Part shown: one piece after another, positions 18,249-27,248 of the stretch
How positions within the stretch are numbered: the first letter of the stretch is position 1
Layout of the letters: each line of letters begins with the position of its first letter
Notes under the pieces: model-generated
What the model was told of the DNA's origin: nothing
The model's input: the letters and a program-made list of their open reading frames with translations, nothing else
The model's database searches: none
Position numbers and translations under genes: made by a program
Assembly: GCA_004796385.1 (NCBI GenBank)
Contig: QZLD01000200.1
Location: 1 to 35,980 of the forward strand
Length of the DNA: 35,980 bases
Reading direction: 5' to 3'
Source: Gammaproteobacteria bacterium
GTDB taxonomy: Bacteria; Pseudomonadota; Gammaproteobacteria; QZLD01

Positions 18249-19613
18249 CTATTTTAGAACAGTAAGGCAGTTAGCCATTTTCTCCAGATTTTCCTGCAAT
18301 ACAGCATAGTTTTCGTTATCTTTATCAACACACTCGTGATCAACATACTCACCCAGATTTTTCCTAACGCTTTCCAATTGCCAAGTCAGCTCATTTAACA
18401 TCAAATTCGTGTAGGTAAGCTCTGCAAGATCAGACTTCCCAGGAGCACTCTCCTTCTCTACCGATTTTATCCATTCGGTAAGCTCTTTACTGAAAATTCC
18501 AGAAGAACTAATCCTTTCAATCAGACGTGACGAAATTCTTATTACAGCACCTCCCCTTTTTCGCGCCTTTAGAGCTTCCATTATATCGTGAGATGATCGT
18601 AATGGCGCAATTATATTCTTCAAACCTTCTGTTTTTCCTAAAAGATCAAGTGCCAACCTTGAGTGCTTATTACCGGGTATATGAGTAGCTGGCTGCAATG
18701 TAGAGTTCTTAACCAACATGTGTGCTGCACGATAAACAGAATGAAAAAAGGTTGTAGAATTCAACTGCAAATAAGGAGTAGCATTCGCAAGATTCAATCC
18801 TTTTTTTTCAAACTGATTAACTCTGATAGCCTGAATACTATCTGCCAAACCTACAATTTGACCAAATGTTTCCAAACCAGACTCATTCTTACCAGCGGGA
18901 TAACCTGTACCATCGCAGCGCTCATGATGTTCCAGAACAGCTCGAGATACAGAGGACGGAATCCCCTTTATTGACTTAAACATCAACTCACCAATTACAA
19001 CATGACTTTGAATAGCCCGCCACTCTTCGCTTGAAAGCTGCTCTTTCTTATTAAGAATATCAGGAGAAATTCGCAACAACCCCAAATCATGCACAAGCGT
19101 TGCCAAATAAACGTTCTGCTGCTCATTCACTGGCAAACGCAACTGAATTGCCAGCATAGCGGCAAAAACAGCAGAAAAAACACTCTTCTCAAAAACATCC
19201 TCTTGCTGATGACTTAAAACAGTAAGGTTTTGAAAAATAATTGTAGGAATAGAACACCCCAAAATAACATTATTTACTTCCTTATTCATTTCGTTGTCAG
19301 AAATAATAGTTTGAATATCATGGTATTTATCCAACAGAGAATTACTATGATCTAATAATTTCTTATTATCAATAGAGTCATTTATAGCAATTTGATCTTC
19401 AAGGGGACGGGTAAGCTTATGCTGTACAATTTTTTTTACTGCTCTATTGTCAATTCTGGCTCCTTTTTTAACCAGCAAAACCCCCTTGGAATTTCTTATA
19501 TCTCCGGTAGAAAGAACCTCATTATCCTCATTAACATCAGCAAGATGTTGAGCATAGTGATCTTCTCCCAAATCCACCTCTGACTTATTCTTCTCCACAA
19601 TCTCTTCTGACAT
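18249..19613 (-). CDS. HD-GYP-like domain protein
   Basis: TLVHDLGLLRISPDIL, HVVIGELMFK, LEHHERCDGTGYPAGK, QIVGLADSIQAI. Confidence 0.85.
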   Translation of the reverse strand: MSEEIVEKNKSEVDLGEDHYAQHLADVNEDNEVLSTGDIRNSKGVLLVKKGARIDNRAVKKIVQHKLTRPLEDQIAINDSIDNKKLLDHSNSLLDKYHDIQTIISDNEMNKEVNNVILGCSIPTIIFQNLTVLSHQQEDVFEKSVFSAVFAAMLAIQLRLPVNEQQNVYLATLVHDLGLLRISPDILNKKEQLSSEEWRAIQSHVVIGELMFKSIKGIPSSVSRAVLEHHERCDGTGYPAGKNESGLETFGQIVGLADSIQAIRVNQFEKKGLNLANATPYLQLNSTTFFHSVYRAAHMLVKNSTLQPATHIPGNKHSRLALDLLGKTEGLKNIIAPLRSSHDIMEALKARKRGGAVIRISSRLIERISSSGIFSKELTEWIKSVEKESAPGKSDLAELTYTNLMLNELTWQLESVRKNLGEYVDHECVDKDNENYAVLQENLEKMANCLTVLK

Positions 19614-19816
19614 ATTAAAATATTCAATAAAAAAACAGATATTAATAGAATAGTCCCTCTACTCAATAAATCTATTATCCTATTCAAAAAAACAACATTT
19701 AGAATTTAGATTAAATTTCATAGAGATAGCAATTTCATTCAAAAAAAAACTAAAAAAATTCAAATTAGGGGTTGTTTTTGGCCAAAGAAATCTGGAGAAT
19801 ACGCTTCTCATATCGC

Positions 19817-19904
19817 GGAGAGGTGGCTGAGTGGTCGAAAGCGGCGGTCTTGAAAACCGTTGAAGGGTGACCTTCCGGGGGTTCGAATCCCTCCCTCTCC
19901 GCCA
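19817..19904 (+). tRNA. tRNA-Ser (anticodon TGA)
   Basis: ggagaggtggctgagtggtcgaaagcggcggtcttgaaaaccgt...gttcgaatccctccctctccgcca: 7-bp acceptor stem, long variable arm, anticodon loop cttgaaa, encoded CCA. Confidence 0.97.
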
Positions 19905-19947
19905 CTAACACTTCCAATAACATCCAAATTAATCCAATTTCCCCTTT

Positions 19948-19972
19948 AAAAACAGCAAGTAACGCTGTTTTT
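19948..19972 (+). terminator. Rho-independent terminator downstream of tRNA-Ser
   Basis: aaaaacagc-aagtaac-gctgttttt hairpin with terminal T run. Confidence 0.7.
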
Positions 19973-20228
19973 GCATCCGTCATCGTCCATCAAAATATTG
20001 CATAATCCATGCGTTAATGTTTTTTGTTTTTACACTCGCCGCAAGTAATCTTCAACATTACTTAACCACACATAGCTCTCCTCTTGCCTAAAATGAGCAT
20101 TACTCCGGATCAATATGTGCTATATCAGATTATTCTGAAGACAATTACAAAATATATTATCATTACCTAACCTGCGAAAAAGAATTCGGCTTTTTCGTGA
20201 AATGCAGCTATAAAAACAGGTTTAATAT

Positions 20229-21026
20229 ATGCGAAGAAACCCATCAATAAAACAAGTTCAGATATGGAAAAAAAGCTCTCTGGCCACAATCATTAATCAC
20301 ACCGAAAAACAAGCTGTTAATAATGCCATTAACTCTATTCCAGGAATAAGAATACTGCAAATCGGGGTTTTCAATGAAAACGAACATCTTTCGGTTAACC
20401 GCAAAAACGACTATTTTATTATGGATCCGTTTGATAATCCCAGCAGCAAAGTTACAATAGTAGCCAGCCCTAGAGACCTGCCATTTCAAAATGAAACTAT
20501 AGATATTGTTATCCTGCTACATACTCTTGAATTCTCAAACAATCCTCAACAAGCTCTTCATGAAGCAGAAAGAGTGTTATGCCCGGATGGACATATTATA
20601 GTTATCGGCTTCAATCCTTTAAGTATTGCTGGAATCAAATCTTTAATGCCATTTCAAAAATCTCACTATCCGTGGTGTGGAAAATACCTTTCCTGCAAAA
20701 GAGTCAGTGAGTGGTTTGCTGTTCTGGGAATGGAAATAATGCGTGAACAAAAATATATAAACAATACTCAATTCAATATAGGGCTTAAATTCTGTCGCTG
20801 GAATAAGATTTCAGACTATACAGATAATTTACTCTCATGTTTTGGTCAAATTTACATTATCATGGCAAGAAAAAAGCTTTATCCTATGTCATTACTCCGA
20901 TCAAGATGGCTTAAAAGAAAAAGAAAAATAATTACAGGCGGTGTTGTACAACCATCGCCTAAATCCACTAAAGAATTAGTGAACGAAGAGTGTTATTCTG
21001 CCGACTTTAACCGTAAGGATGTTTAA
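20229..21026 (+). CDS. SAM-dependent class I methyltransferase
   Basis: [50 protein letters not shown] (Methyltransf_11-like); adjacency to rnhA/dnaQ is common in Gammaproteobacteria. Stop overlaps the rnhA start (TAATG). Confidence 0.88.
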   Translation: MRRNPSIKQVQIWKKSSLATIINHTEKQAVNNAINSIPGIRILQIGVFNENEHLSVNRKNDYFIMDPFDNPSSKVTIVASPRDLPFQNETIDIVILLHTLEFSNNPQQALHEAERVLCPDGHIIVIGFNPLSIAGIKSLMPFQKSHYPWCGKYLSCKRVSEWFAVLGMEIMREQKYINNTQFNIGLKFCRWNKISDYTDNLLSCFGQIYIIMARKKLYPMSLLRSRWLKRKRKIITGGVVQPSPKSTKELVNEECYSADFNRKDV

Positions 21027-21466
21027 TGACCAATGTAGTGGATATATTTACAGATGGTGCCTGTCGTGGCAATCCTGGTCCTGGAGGATGGGGAGCTTTA
21101 CTGCGGTATAACGGTAAAGAAAAAAAATTAAATGGATATACCAAAAAGACAACAAACAATAGAATGGAGATGATGGCGGTCATAGAGGCTCTATCGGCAC
21201 TTAACAGACCTTGCAACATAAGGCTATCTTCGGATTCTCGCTATGTAATTGATGGTATTACCAAATGGATTAATGGCTGGAAAAAAAACAATTGGAAAAA
21301 CTCTTCAAAAAAGGAGGTTAAGAACTCCGATCTTTGGAAAAAATTGGATCTGCTAACCGAAAAACATAATATTGAATGGGTTTGGGTAAAGGGGCACGCA
21401 GGACATATAGAAAATGAACTGGTAGACCAACTTGCAAATGAAGCTATAGATAAATATCACAAGTAG
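21026..21466 (+). CDS. rnhA: Ribonuclease HI
   Basis: [66 protein letters not shown]. Confidence 0.98.
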   Translation: MTNVVDIFTDGACRGNPGPGGWGALLRYNGKEKKLNGYTKKTTNNRMEMMAVIEALSALNRPCNIRLSSDSRYVIDGITKWINGWKKNNWKNSSKKEVKNSDLWKKLDLLTEKHNIEWVWVKGHAGHIENELVDQLANEAIDKYHK

Positions 21467-21474
21467 TAAAAAAT

Positions 21475-22209
21475 ATGAGACAAATTGTACTTGATACTGA
21501 AACAACAGGACTTGAAACCAAAAACGGACACAGAATTATTGAGATTGGCTGTGTTGAGATGATTAACCGCCGACTTACAGGCAATAATTACCATCAATAT
21601 ATTCAACCGGAAAGAGAAATTGATGCAGAAGCAATGAATGTTCATGGAATCACTCATGAGTTTCTGGAAGACAAACCTGTATTTGCTGAAATCGCAGATG
21701 ATTTTTACAACTTCATAAAAGGTGCTGAACTTATAATCCACAACGCGCCCTTTGATGTTGGTTTTATTGATTATGAATTAGGGATGTTGCAGAACAAATA
21801 TCAAAAGTCATCAGAAATATGCACAATAACCGATACTTTGGTTATGGCCAGAAAGATGTTTCCCGGGCAAAAAAATAATTTGGATGCCCTTTGCCGGAGA
21901 TATTCAATAGATAACACCAAAAGAGTGCTTCACGGAGCGCTACTTGATTCTGAGATCCTTGCTGATGTTTATTTGGCAATGACCGGAGGACAAATAAGCT
22001 TATCTCTTGGCAGCAATAAAGATGATTCATCTGCTGAAGTTACCAATAACAGAGAAGAAAACATCAAGATTACTACTCCATCACAAAAGCTCATGGTTAT
22101 ATCAGCCTCAAATTCTGAATTAGAAAAACATAATTGCAAACTTGATACTATAGATAAAAAATCTGGCGGTGCTTGTCTCTGGAGACAAAACGATAACGTC
22201 GCAGATTAA
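21475..22209 (+). CDS. dnaQ: DNA polymerase III epsilon subunit (3'-5' exonuclease)
   Basis: RQIVLDTETTGLETKNGHRIIEIGCVEMINRRLTGNNYHQYIQPER, IIHNAPFDVGFIDYEL, HGALLDSEILADVYLAMTGGQ. Confidence 0.98.
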   Translation: MRQIVLDTETTGLETKNGHRIIEIGCVEMINRRLTGNNYHQYIQPEREIDAEAMNVHGITHEFLEDKPVFAEIADDFYNFIKGAELIIHNAPFDVGFIDYELGMLQNKYQKSSEICTITDTLVMARKMFPGQKNNLDALCRRYSIDNTKRVLHGALLDSEILADVYLAMTGGQISLSLGSNKDDSSAEVTNNREENIKITTPSQKLMVISASNSELEKHNCKLDTIDKKSGGACLWRQNDNVAD

Positions 22210-22229
22210 ATCTGCGACGTTATCGTTTT
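22187..22229. terminator. 20-bp perfect hairpin between convergent dnaQ and csp genes (probable bidirectional terminator)
   Basis: aaaacgataacgtcgcagat (22187-22206), loop taa, atctgcgacgttatcgtttt (22210-22229). Ends in T run on both strands. Confidence 0.88.
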
Positions 22230-22249
22230 CATGTTACTTGATATTCGGA

Positions 22250-22480
22250 TTATCTAACTTCAGCCCCTGATGTTGTTATGGCAACATCTTCTGCTAACAA
22301 ACCTTTTGGGCCTTGATTAATTGAAAATTCGACTAACTGTCCATCGCTCAATGACTTGTACCCTTCTCCCTGAATAGACTTGAAATGAACAAAGACATCA
22401 TCTCCACTTTCCTGCTGAATAAATCCATAACCTTTAGCGTTGTCAAACCATTTGACAGTCCCTATAACTCTATTTGACAT
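22250..22480 (-). CDS. Cold-shock protein (CspA family)
   Basis: [60 protein letters not shown]. Confidence 0.97.
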   Translation of the reverse strand: MSNRVIGTVKWFDNAKGYGFIQQESGDDVFVHFKSIQGEGYKSLSDGQLVEFSINQGPKGLLAEDVAITTSGAEVR

Positions 22481-22851
22481 ATCAAAATCCTTCCTTCCGA
22501 TACTTAATATACATAAACTAAAAAAAGCAACAACTGTTGCCTTAAAAGCTCCTCAAATCACTTACATCCATGCCTTCCCCTTGTACCAAGGCTGTCCACA
22601 CCACAATAAAATGAAAGAACTCTAACGAAGATACACTTTTATCATGACAAATTCAATATTTTATTTATATAAAAGCAAAAACATAAGAAAAAACCTCTAT
22701 TTACACAATATTAACATTAAAACAGTCCTACCCGTTTTGGGGCATAATTATTTTTTATTCTTCAAAAATAATTAACGACTAACCATAAAAAAACAATAAT
22801 CAACAACCTAACGAAATCACAATGACACTCAGTGACTCCCCTAATTTTATG

Positions 22852-22876
22852 AAAAAAGGCGCCAATATAGGCGCCT
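22852..22876 (-). terminator. Rho-independent terminator of the metalloprotease gene
   Basis: Minus strand AGGCGCC-TATATT-GGCGCCT followed by TTTTT. Confidence 0.85.
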
Positions 22877-22907
22877 AAAATCCATAGCCATCTTAAGGGG
22901 GAGATAA

Positions 22908-24794
22908 CTATTTCAGGTTGGTTTGGTTGGTTTTTATATATACTAACTTTTCTCCTTTGCTGGTTACTACTTTTAATGCCATTATCAAACTCATCATTAA
23001 AACAATCAATCTAATATCTATAACCCCTCCACCACCGCCACTACTTGAACTTGAACCTGAATCTGTAACACCATATTCAAGCGGTATCTGGATATTATCT
23101 GAATTGTTGCTGCTAAAAGATTCGGTTCCGTCTATCGTAACATTACCTGATACAACTAAGGAAGACATTCCACTTGACGAGTAAATATCACTTCTATCAT
23201 AATTAACTCCATCGACTAGTTCTATAATTACATTTACAGAGAAAATATCTCCAGCCCCCATAACTCCTATTTCACATGTAATAACTGACGAATTATAACT
23301 ACATTCTTCATTGTAACTAACCACTTCAACACCACTCGGAATAGATATTGATAATTCGACACCTGAAGCATCAATAGAAGAGAGATTTTCAACTTGTGAG
23401 GTAACTTTTACCAAATCTCCTTCTTCGTTGTTATTTTCCTCGTCACTATCTTCCTGATCATTTTCCTGTAAAATGTCGTCATAACTCATTTCAAGAGAAA
23501 CATCCGCCGTTGATGAAAAACAGCTAAGATTTTTGTTCCCTTCTATTTGCCCCTGTGTTCTGTCACTAAAATTCATAATCACTGAACTCGATGCACTTGG
23601 CCACATTATATAGCGACCATCTTCTGAACTATCATGAGTTGCACCAAGGTTATGTCCAATCTCATGAGCACTAACAAGAATCTGCGACATATAGAATGAT
23701 TCATAGCTTTGCGTTATTGATGTTGCGTAACGATTTCCATCACAAACGGTATCAACATATGCCAAACCGATTATATTGCTATCAAAATCCTTACCACTTA
23801 TAAAATGATTAAGCCCATTGCTGGAAAACTCTGCTCTAGCACTTGCATATGCACCTACCTCTCTTAGCAGCGCATAAGAATCTGTTGTATCTGAAAACGG
23901 ATCTTCACTCTCAGTAAATACCGTTATGCTGGTTATATTTAATGCTATTTTCAGATCATTTCTATATATACCATCCAGCTGATTTGCTATTGATTCTAGC
24001 TTGGCTACCGAGTTACTGCCATATTTTTGATAAAATTCGTAATCTACAATCATCCCGATTTTCAACTCTTTCATTTCTGTTGTTGAACCACCAGAATATG
24101 ACGCAGCCATTTTAATATCGTCTTTAATATCTTCTATGAATTCAACATACTCATTATCCGATTCTTGCTGAAGTTCATCACTTTGCTTATTTCCTGCTTC
24201 TACTCCACAGAAGTTTTCCGGCAAACCAGTTCCAACATCAGACATTTTATACATAACAGAGCCAGATGCTGCTCTCGCTGTTTTATCTGAGTCATAACTA
24301 ATAAATGCTTCTCCAGGCTCAATAACATAAACATCATAAGGCGTATGTATTGATCCTCTGATTACCGCTCCATCAATCTCAAGCCTAACCCAAGTGCCGG
24401 CCATCTCTTTAACCACGCCAGAATAATACTTTGCAGTACGTCTCTGTTCAGCTCCACCACCGACTATATTTACTTTAAGATTCTTATTAAATCCATTGAA
24501 TTCATTTAATAAAAGATGAAAATCCTGACCTAACGCAGTAATAATCAACTCTTTTTCCCAAGAATCCGCTGAGCTTCTATTTACTCTTGAGTCATTACTC
24601 GATAAAGGTGAGCTAATAGATTCAATCGGCTCAATATAAGACATTTTTTGTTTTACCAGAGGATTCTCAAAGGCATTTTTATAATTTGCAGCCCATGTTT
24701 TATCTATTCCTACAACAACAAAAATTAGAGCAATGACTACTCCTGCCAGAATTTTTTTAGCAACTAATCGTTTTTCAGTCCTTACGTTTTTCAT
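22908..24794 (-). CDS. Secreted reprolysin-like (M12/metzincin) metalloprotease with GlyGly-CTERM-like C-terminus
   Basis: N-terminal signal/TM, zinc motif HEIGHNLGATHD (HExxHxxGxxHD) followed by a Met in IMNFSDRT, C-terminal SSSSGGGGG-hydrophobic segment-basic tail. Confidence 0.88.
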   Translation of the reverse strand: MKNVRTEKRLVAKKILAGVVIALIFVVVGIDKTWAANYKNAFENPLVKQKMSYIEPIESISSPLSSNDSRVNRSSADSWEKELIITALGQDFHLLLNEFNGFNKNLKVNIVGGGAEQRRTAKYYSGVVKEMAGTWVRLEIDGAVIRGSIHTPYDVYVIEPGEAFISYDSDKTARAASGSVMYKMSDVGTGLPENFCGVEAGNKQSDELQQESDNEYVEFIEDIKDDIKMAASYSGGSTTEMKELKIGMIVDYEFYQKYGSNSVAKLESIANQLDGIYRNDLKIALNITSITVFTESEDPFSDTTDSYALLREVGAYASARAEFSSNGLNHFISGKDFDSNIIGLAYVDTVCDGNRYATSITQSYESFYMSQILVSAHEIGHNLGATHDSSEDGRYIMWPSASSSVIMNFSDRTQGQIEGNKNLSCFSSTADVSLEMSYDDILQENDQEDSDEENNNEEGDLVKVTSQVENLSSIDASGVELSISIPSGVEVVSYNEECSYNSSVITCEIGVMGAGDIFSVNVIIELVDGVNYDRSDIYSSSGMSSLVVSGNVTIDGTESFSSNNSDNIQIPLEYGVTDSGSSSSSGGGGGVIDIRLIVLMMSLIMALKVVTSKGEKLVYIKTNQTNLK

Positions 24795-25270
24795 GTCCGT
24801 ATCCCTTATTTTTTAACCAACCTGTAATTAAAATTAAGTGATACGCACAAAATTAAATTTGAACCAGTTCTCTATTTTTTCTTATAAAAACAGCACTTTA
24901 CAATAGTGCAAACAAATTATCATAAAGAACAACAACTCATTCACTAACAAAAACAAAAGACCCTCACAATTTTAATAATTAATGATTTTACCAATCCAAA
25001 AACGTGAGATTAAACGCTTATTAATCATATTTTGTAACCAGTTATCATTTAAAATGCGAATTAGTCACACCCTAAATATTAACCGATACTCATATTTGCA
25101 TTATTAAACAAACCAGTTCATGCTTTTTATTTGAACCTCCCTCCTTCATGTAACATAATTACATTTGCATGTTTTATACAGAAATAAAACAAAGATTATT
25201 TGATGACATTTTTTTTCAATTATGTGAACATAGAAAATCGTGTGTGCATTAGCAGAGGCCCTTATAATAT

Positions 25271-25777
25271 GTGGTATGGGCTCAATTCCGGAATAAAAAA
25301 CCTATGATAAAAATTTCCAATATTGAACATCAAGAGTGCAGGGAGCAGCTTCTTGAAAAAGCAGAAAAAATCTGCAAGGAAAATAACGCCAGACTAACTA
25401 AAACCAGAAAACGGGTTCTTGAGATAATTTGCGATCAGCCTGTTGCTATTAAAGCGTACGACATACTTGAAATTCTGGCAAAAGAAGATAAATCGGCAAA
25501 ACCAATTACAGTTTACAGAGCCCTTGATTTTCTTATGGCGCAAAAACTGGCTCATAAAATCGAAAGTACAAACTCATTTTTTGCCTGCCCATGCCCCGAC
25601 CAAAAGATTGAATCACAACTGCTAATTTGCAATAAATGCGGAACTGTTACTGCTCTACACGTTCCTGATGCCTGCTCTGTTCTTGATACTTATGCAAAAG
25701 ACGTGGGTTTTATACCTGAGAGTAAATCTATTGAGATTCACGGCATTTGTGCAAAATGCAAGCAAAAATCAGCATAA
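25271..25777 (+). CDS. Fur-family transcriptional regulator (Zur-like)
   Basis: RLTKTRKRVLEIICDQPVAIKAYDILEILAKEDKSAKPITVYRALDFLMAQKLAHKIESTNSFFACP, CxxC pairs CNKCG and CAKCK. The true start could be ATG 25304. Confidence 0.85.
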   Translation: MVWAQFRNKKPMIKISNIEHQECREQLLEKAEKICKENNARLTKTRKRVLEIICDQPVAIKAYDILEILAKEDKSAKPITVYRALDFLMAQKLAHKIESTNSFFACPCPDQKIESQLLICNKCGTVTALHVPDACSVLDTYAKDVGFIPESKSIEIHGICAKCKQKSA

Positions 25778-25904
25778 TATCCACTACACAATCTATACTA
25801 AAATTGTTCTATACTTTTAATTAGTTATTGGAATTGTAATGGCTATTAAAAGCTCTAATGCAACGTTTTGAGTTTTAATAGCGCTCTAGTAGAATGAGGA
25901 TTTT

Positions 25905-27083
25905 ATGCGTCGTTTAAAACCAGCTATAGATTATAACCCTCAGTATATGCTCGGATCTCTTGGAGCAGGAGGCATTGCTGTTACTTTTTTTATTTATCTC
26001 ATGTTTATGATTAAACACCCTAAACGCCCAATGGTTACCTTCGATGAAATATACCCACAAATAATAAACTCTCCATTTATTATAAAAATTCTGATAATAG
26101 CAGTCTTAATTGCAATAGTTTTTTTTGCCTTTCTCCATTTTCGCTATCTTATCTGGAATCTGAAAAATATTCGCGAATTTAAAAAAACCTATTCCTATCA
26201 AACCATGATGGATAGCAATGGTGAAATATCAATGATGGTTATTCCGCTAACGCTCGCAATGAGCATAAATGTTGGTTTTATTCTTGGAGCTGTATTTATT
26301 CCTAAGTTATGGACTATTGTTGAATACCTTTTCCCAGGAGCTCTTCTGGCATTTTTTGCTGTCGCATACTATGCCGTAAAGATATTCTTTAACTATTTTT
26401 TGCGACTTTTGGAAAAAGGGGGATTCAACGAAACAAGCAACAACAATTTTTCACAGCTTATAGCCATATTTGCATTTAGTATGATTGCAGTTGGCTTTGC
26501 AGCTCCTGGGGCAATGAGTCACACAAAGGCATTTAATGCTATTGGCCTGTTCTTTTCTGCTACGTTTCTTACTGTTGCCATTATGTTAATGCTAATTCAA
26601 TACTCAATGGCTTTTCGCGCTATGATGACTCAGGGTATTGCTGAAGAAGCTGTGCCTACCATTTGGGTATTAATTCCAATTTTCACCCTTTGGGGAATAA
26701 CTATAATTCGTTATATTAATGGGCTAAGCCATCATTTTGAATTTTCCTTTGGGCTTGGGGCTTACTATATTTTCACATCTGCTGTAGTTGGAATTCAACT
26801 AATGTTCGGCCTTTTCGGATTTTTGCTAATGATAAAAATCGGATATTTTAAAGAATATCTTTTTGGCGAAAAAAAACATGCCAGCTCTTTTGCCCTAATT
26901 TGCCCTGGAGTAGCTTTTTTTGTATTTGGAATGTTTTTTATAAATTTCGGCATGGTATCCAATAAGATCATTCAAAAATTCACTGCTCCTTATTACTTAA
27001 TGCTGATTCCGTTTTTTCTTATACAAGTAATCACTATTGTCCTGTACCTAAAGCTAAATAAACGTCTGCTAACAAAACAATAA
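25905..27083 (+). CDS. Multi-pass integral membrane protein (possibly tellurite-resistance/dicarboxylate transporter-like)
   Basis: Roughly ten hydrophobic segments; IPLTLAMSINVGFILGAVFIP is reminiscent of TDT/SLAC1-type channels, but the assignment is weak. Confidence 0.5.
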   Translation: MRRLKPAIDYNPQYMLGSLGAGGIAVTFFIYLMFMIKHPKRPMVTFDEIYPQIINSPFIIKILIIAVLIAIVFFAFLHFRYLIWNLKNIREFKKTYSYQTMMDSNGEISMMVIPLTLAMSINVGFILGAVFIPKLWTIVEYLFPGALLAFFAVAYYAVKIFFNYFLRLLEKGGFNETSNNNFSQLIAIFAFSMIAVGFAAPGAMSHTKAFNAIGLFFSATFLTVAIMLMLIQYSMAFRAMMTQGIAEEAVPTIWVLIPIFTLWGITIIRYINGLSHHFEFSFGLGAYYIFTSAVVGIQLMFGLFGFLLMIKIGYFKEYLFGEKKHASSFALICPGVAFFVFGMFFINFGMVSNKIIQKFTAPYYLMLIPFFLIQVITIVLYLKLNKRLLTKQ

Positions 27084-27248
27084 ACTTTATTATTTGAAGC
27101 AATAAAATGGTTGTACGATATGTTTGCAATAATAAAAAATTGGGGCAACATATTTTCAAAAAAGAAAACAACATTATATATATTTAGATACAACTAAATT
27201 TATTAAACGAAAAACTCACATAAATGTTAGTACTTCAAAAAACATCAT

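Noticed and set aside
19817-19904. tRNA-Ser as an integration site of a mobile element
   Set aside because: No integrase, no repeated tRNA 3' end noticed, and flanking genes are ordinary housekeeping/signalling genes.
19765-19983. 72-aa minus-strand ORF with [29 protein letters not shown]
   Set aside because: It is the antisense translation of tRNA-Ser, a well-known annotation artefact.
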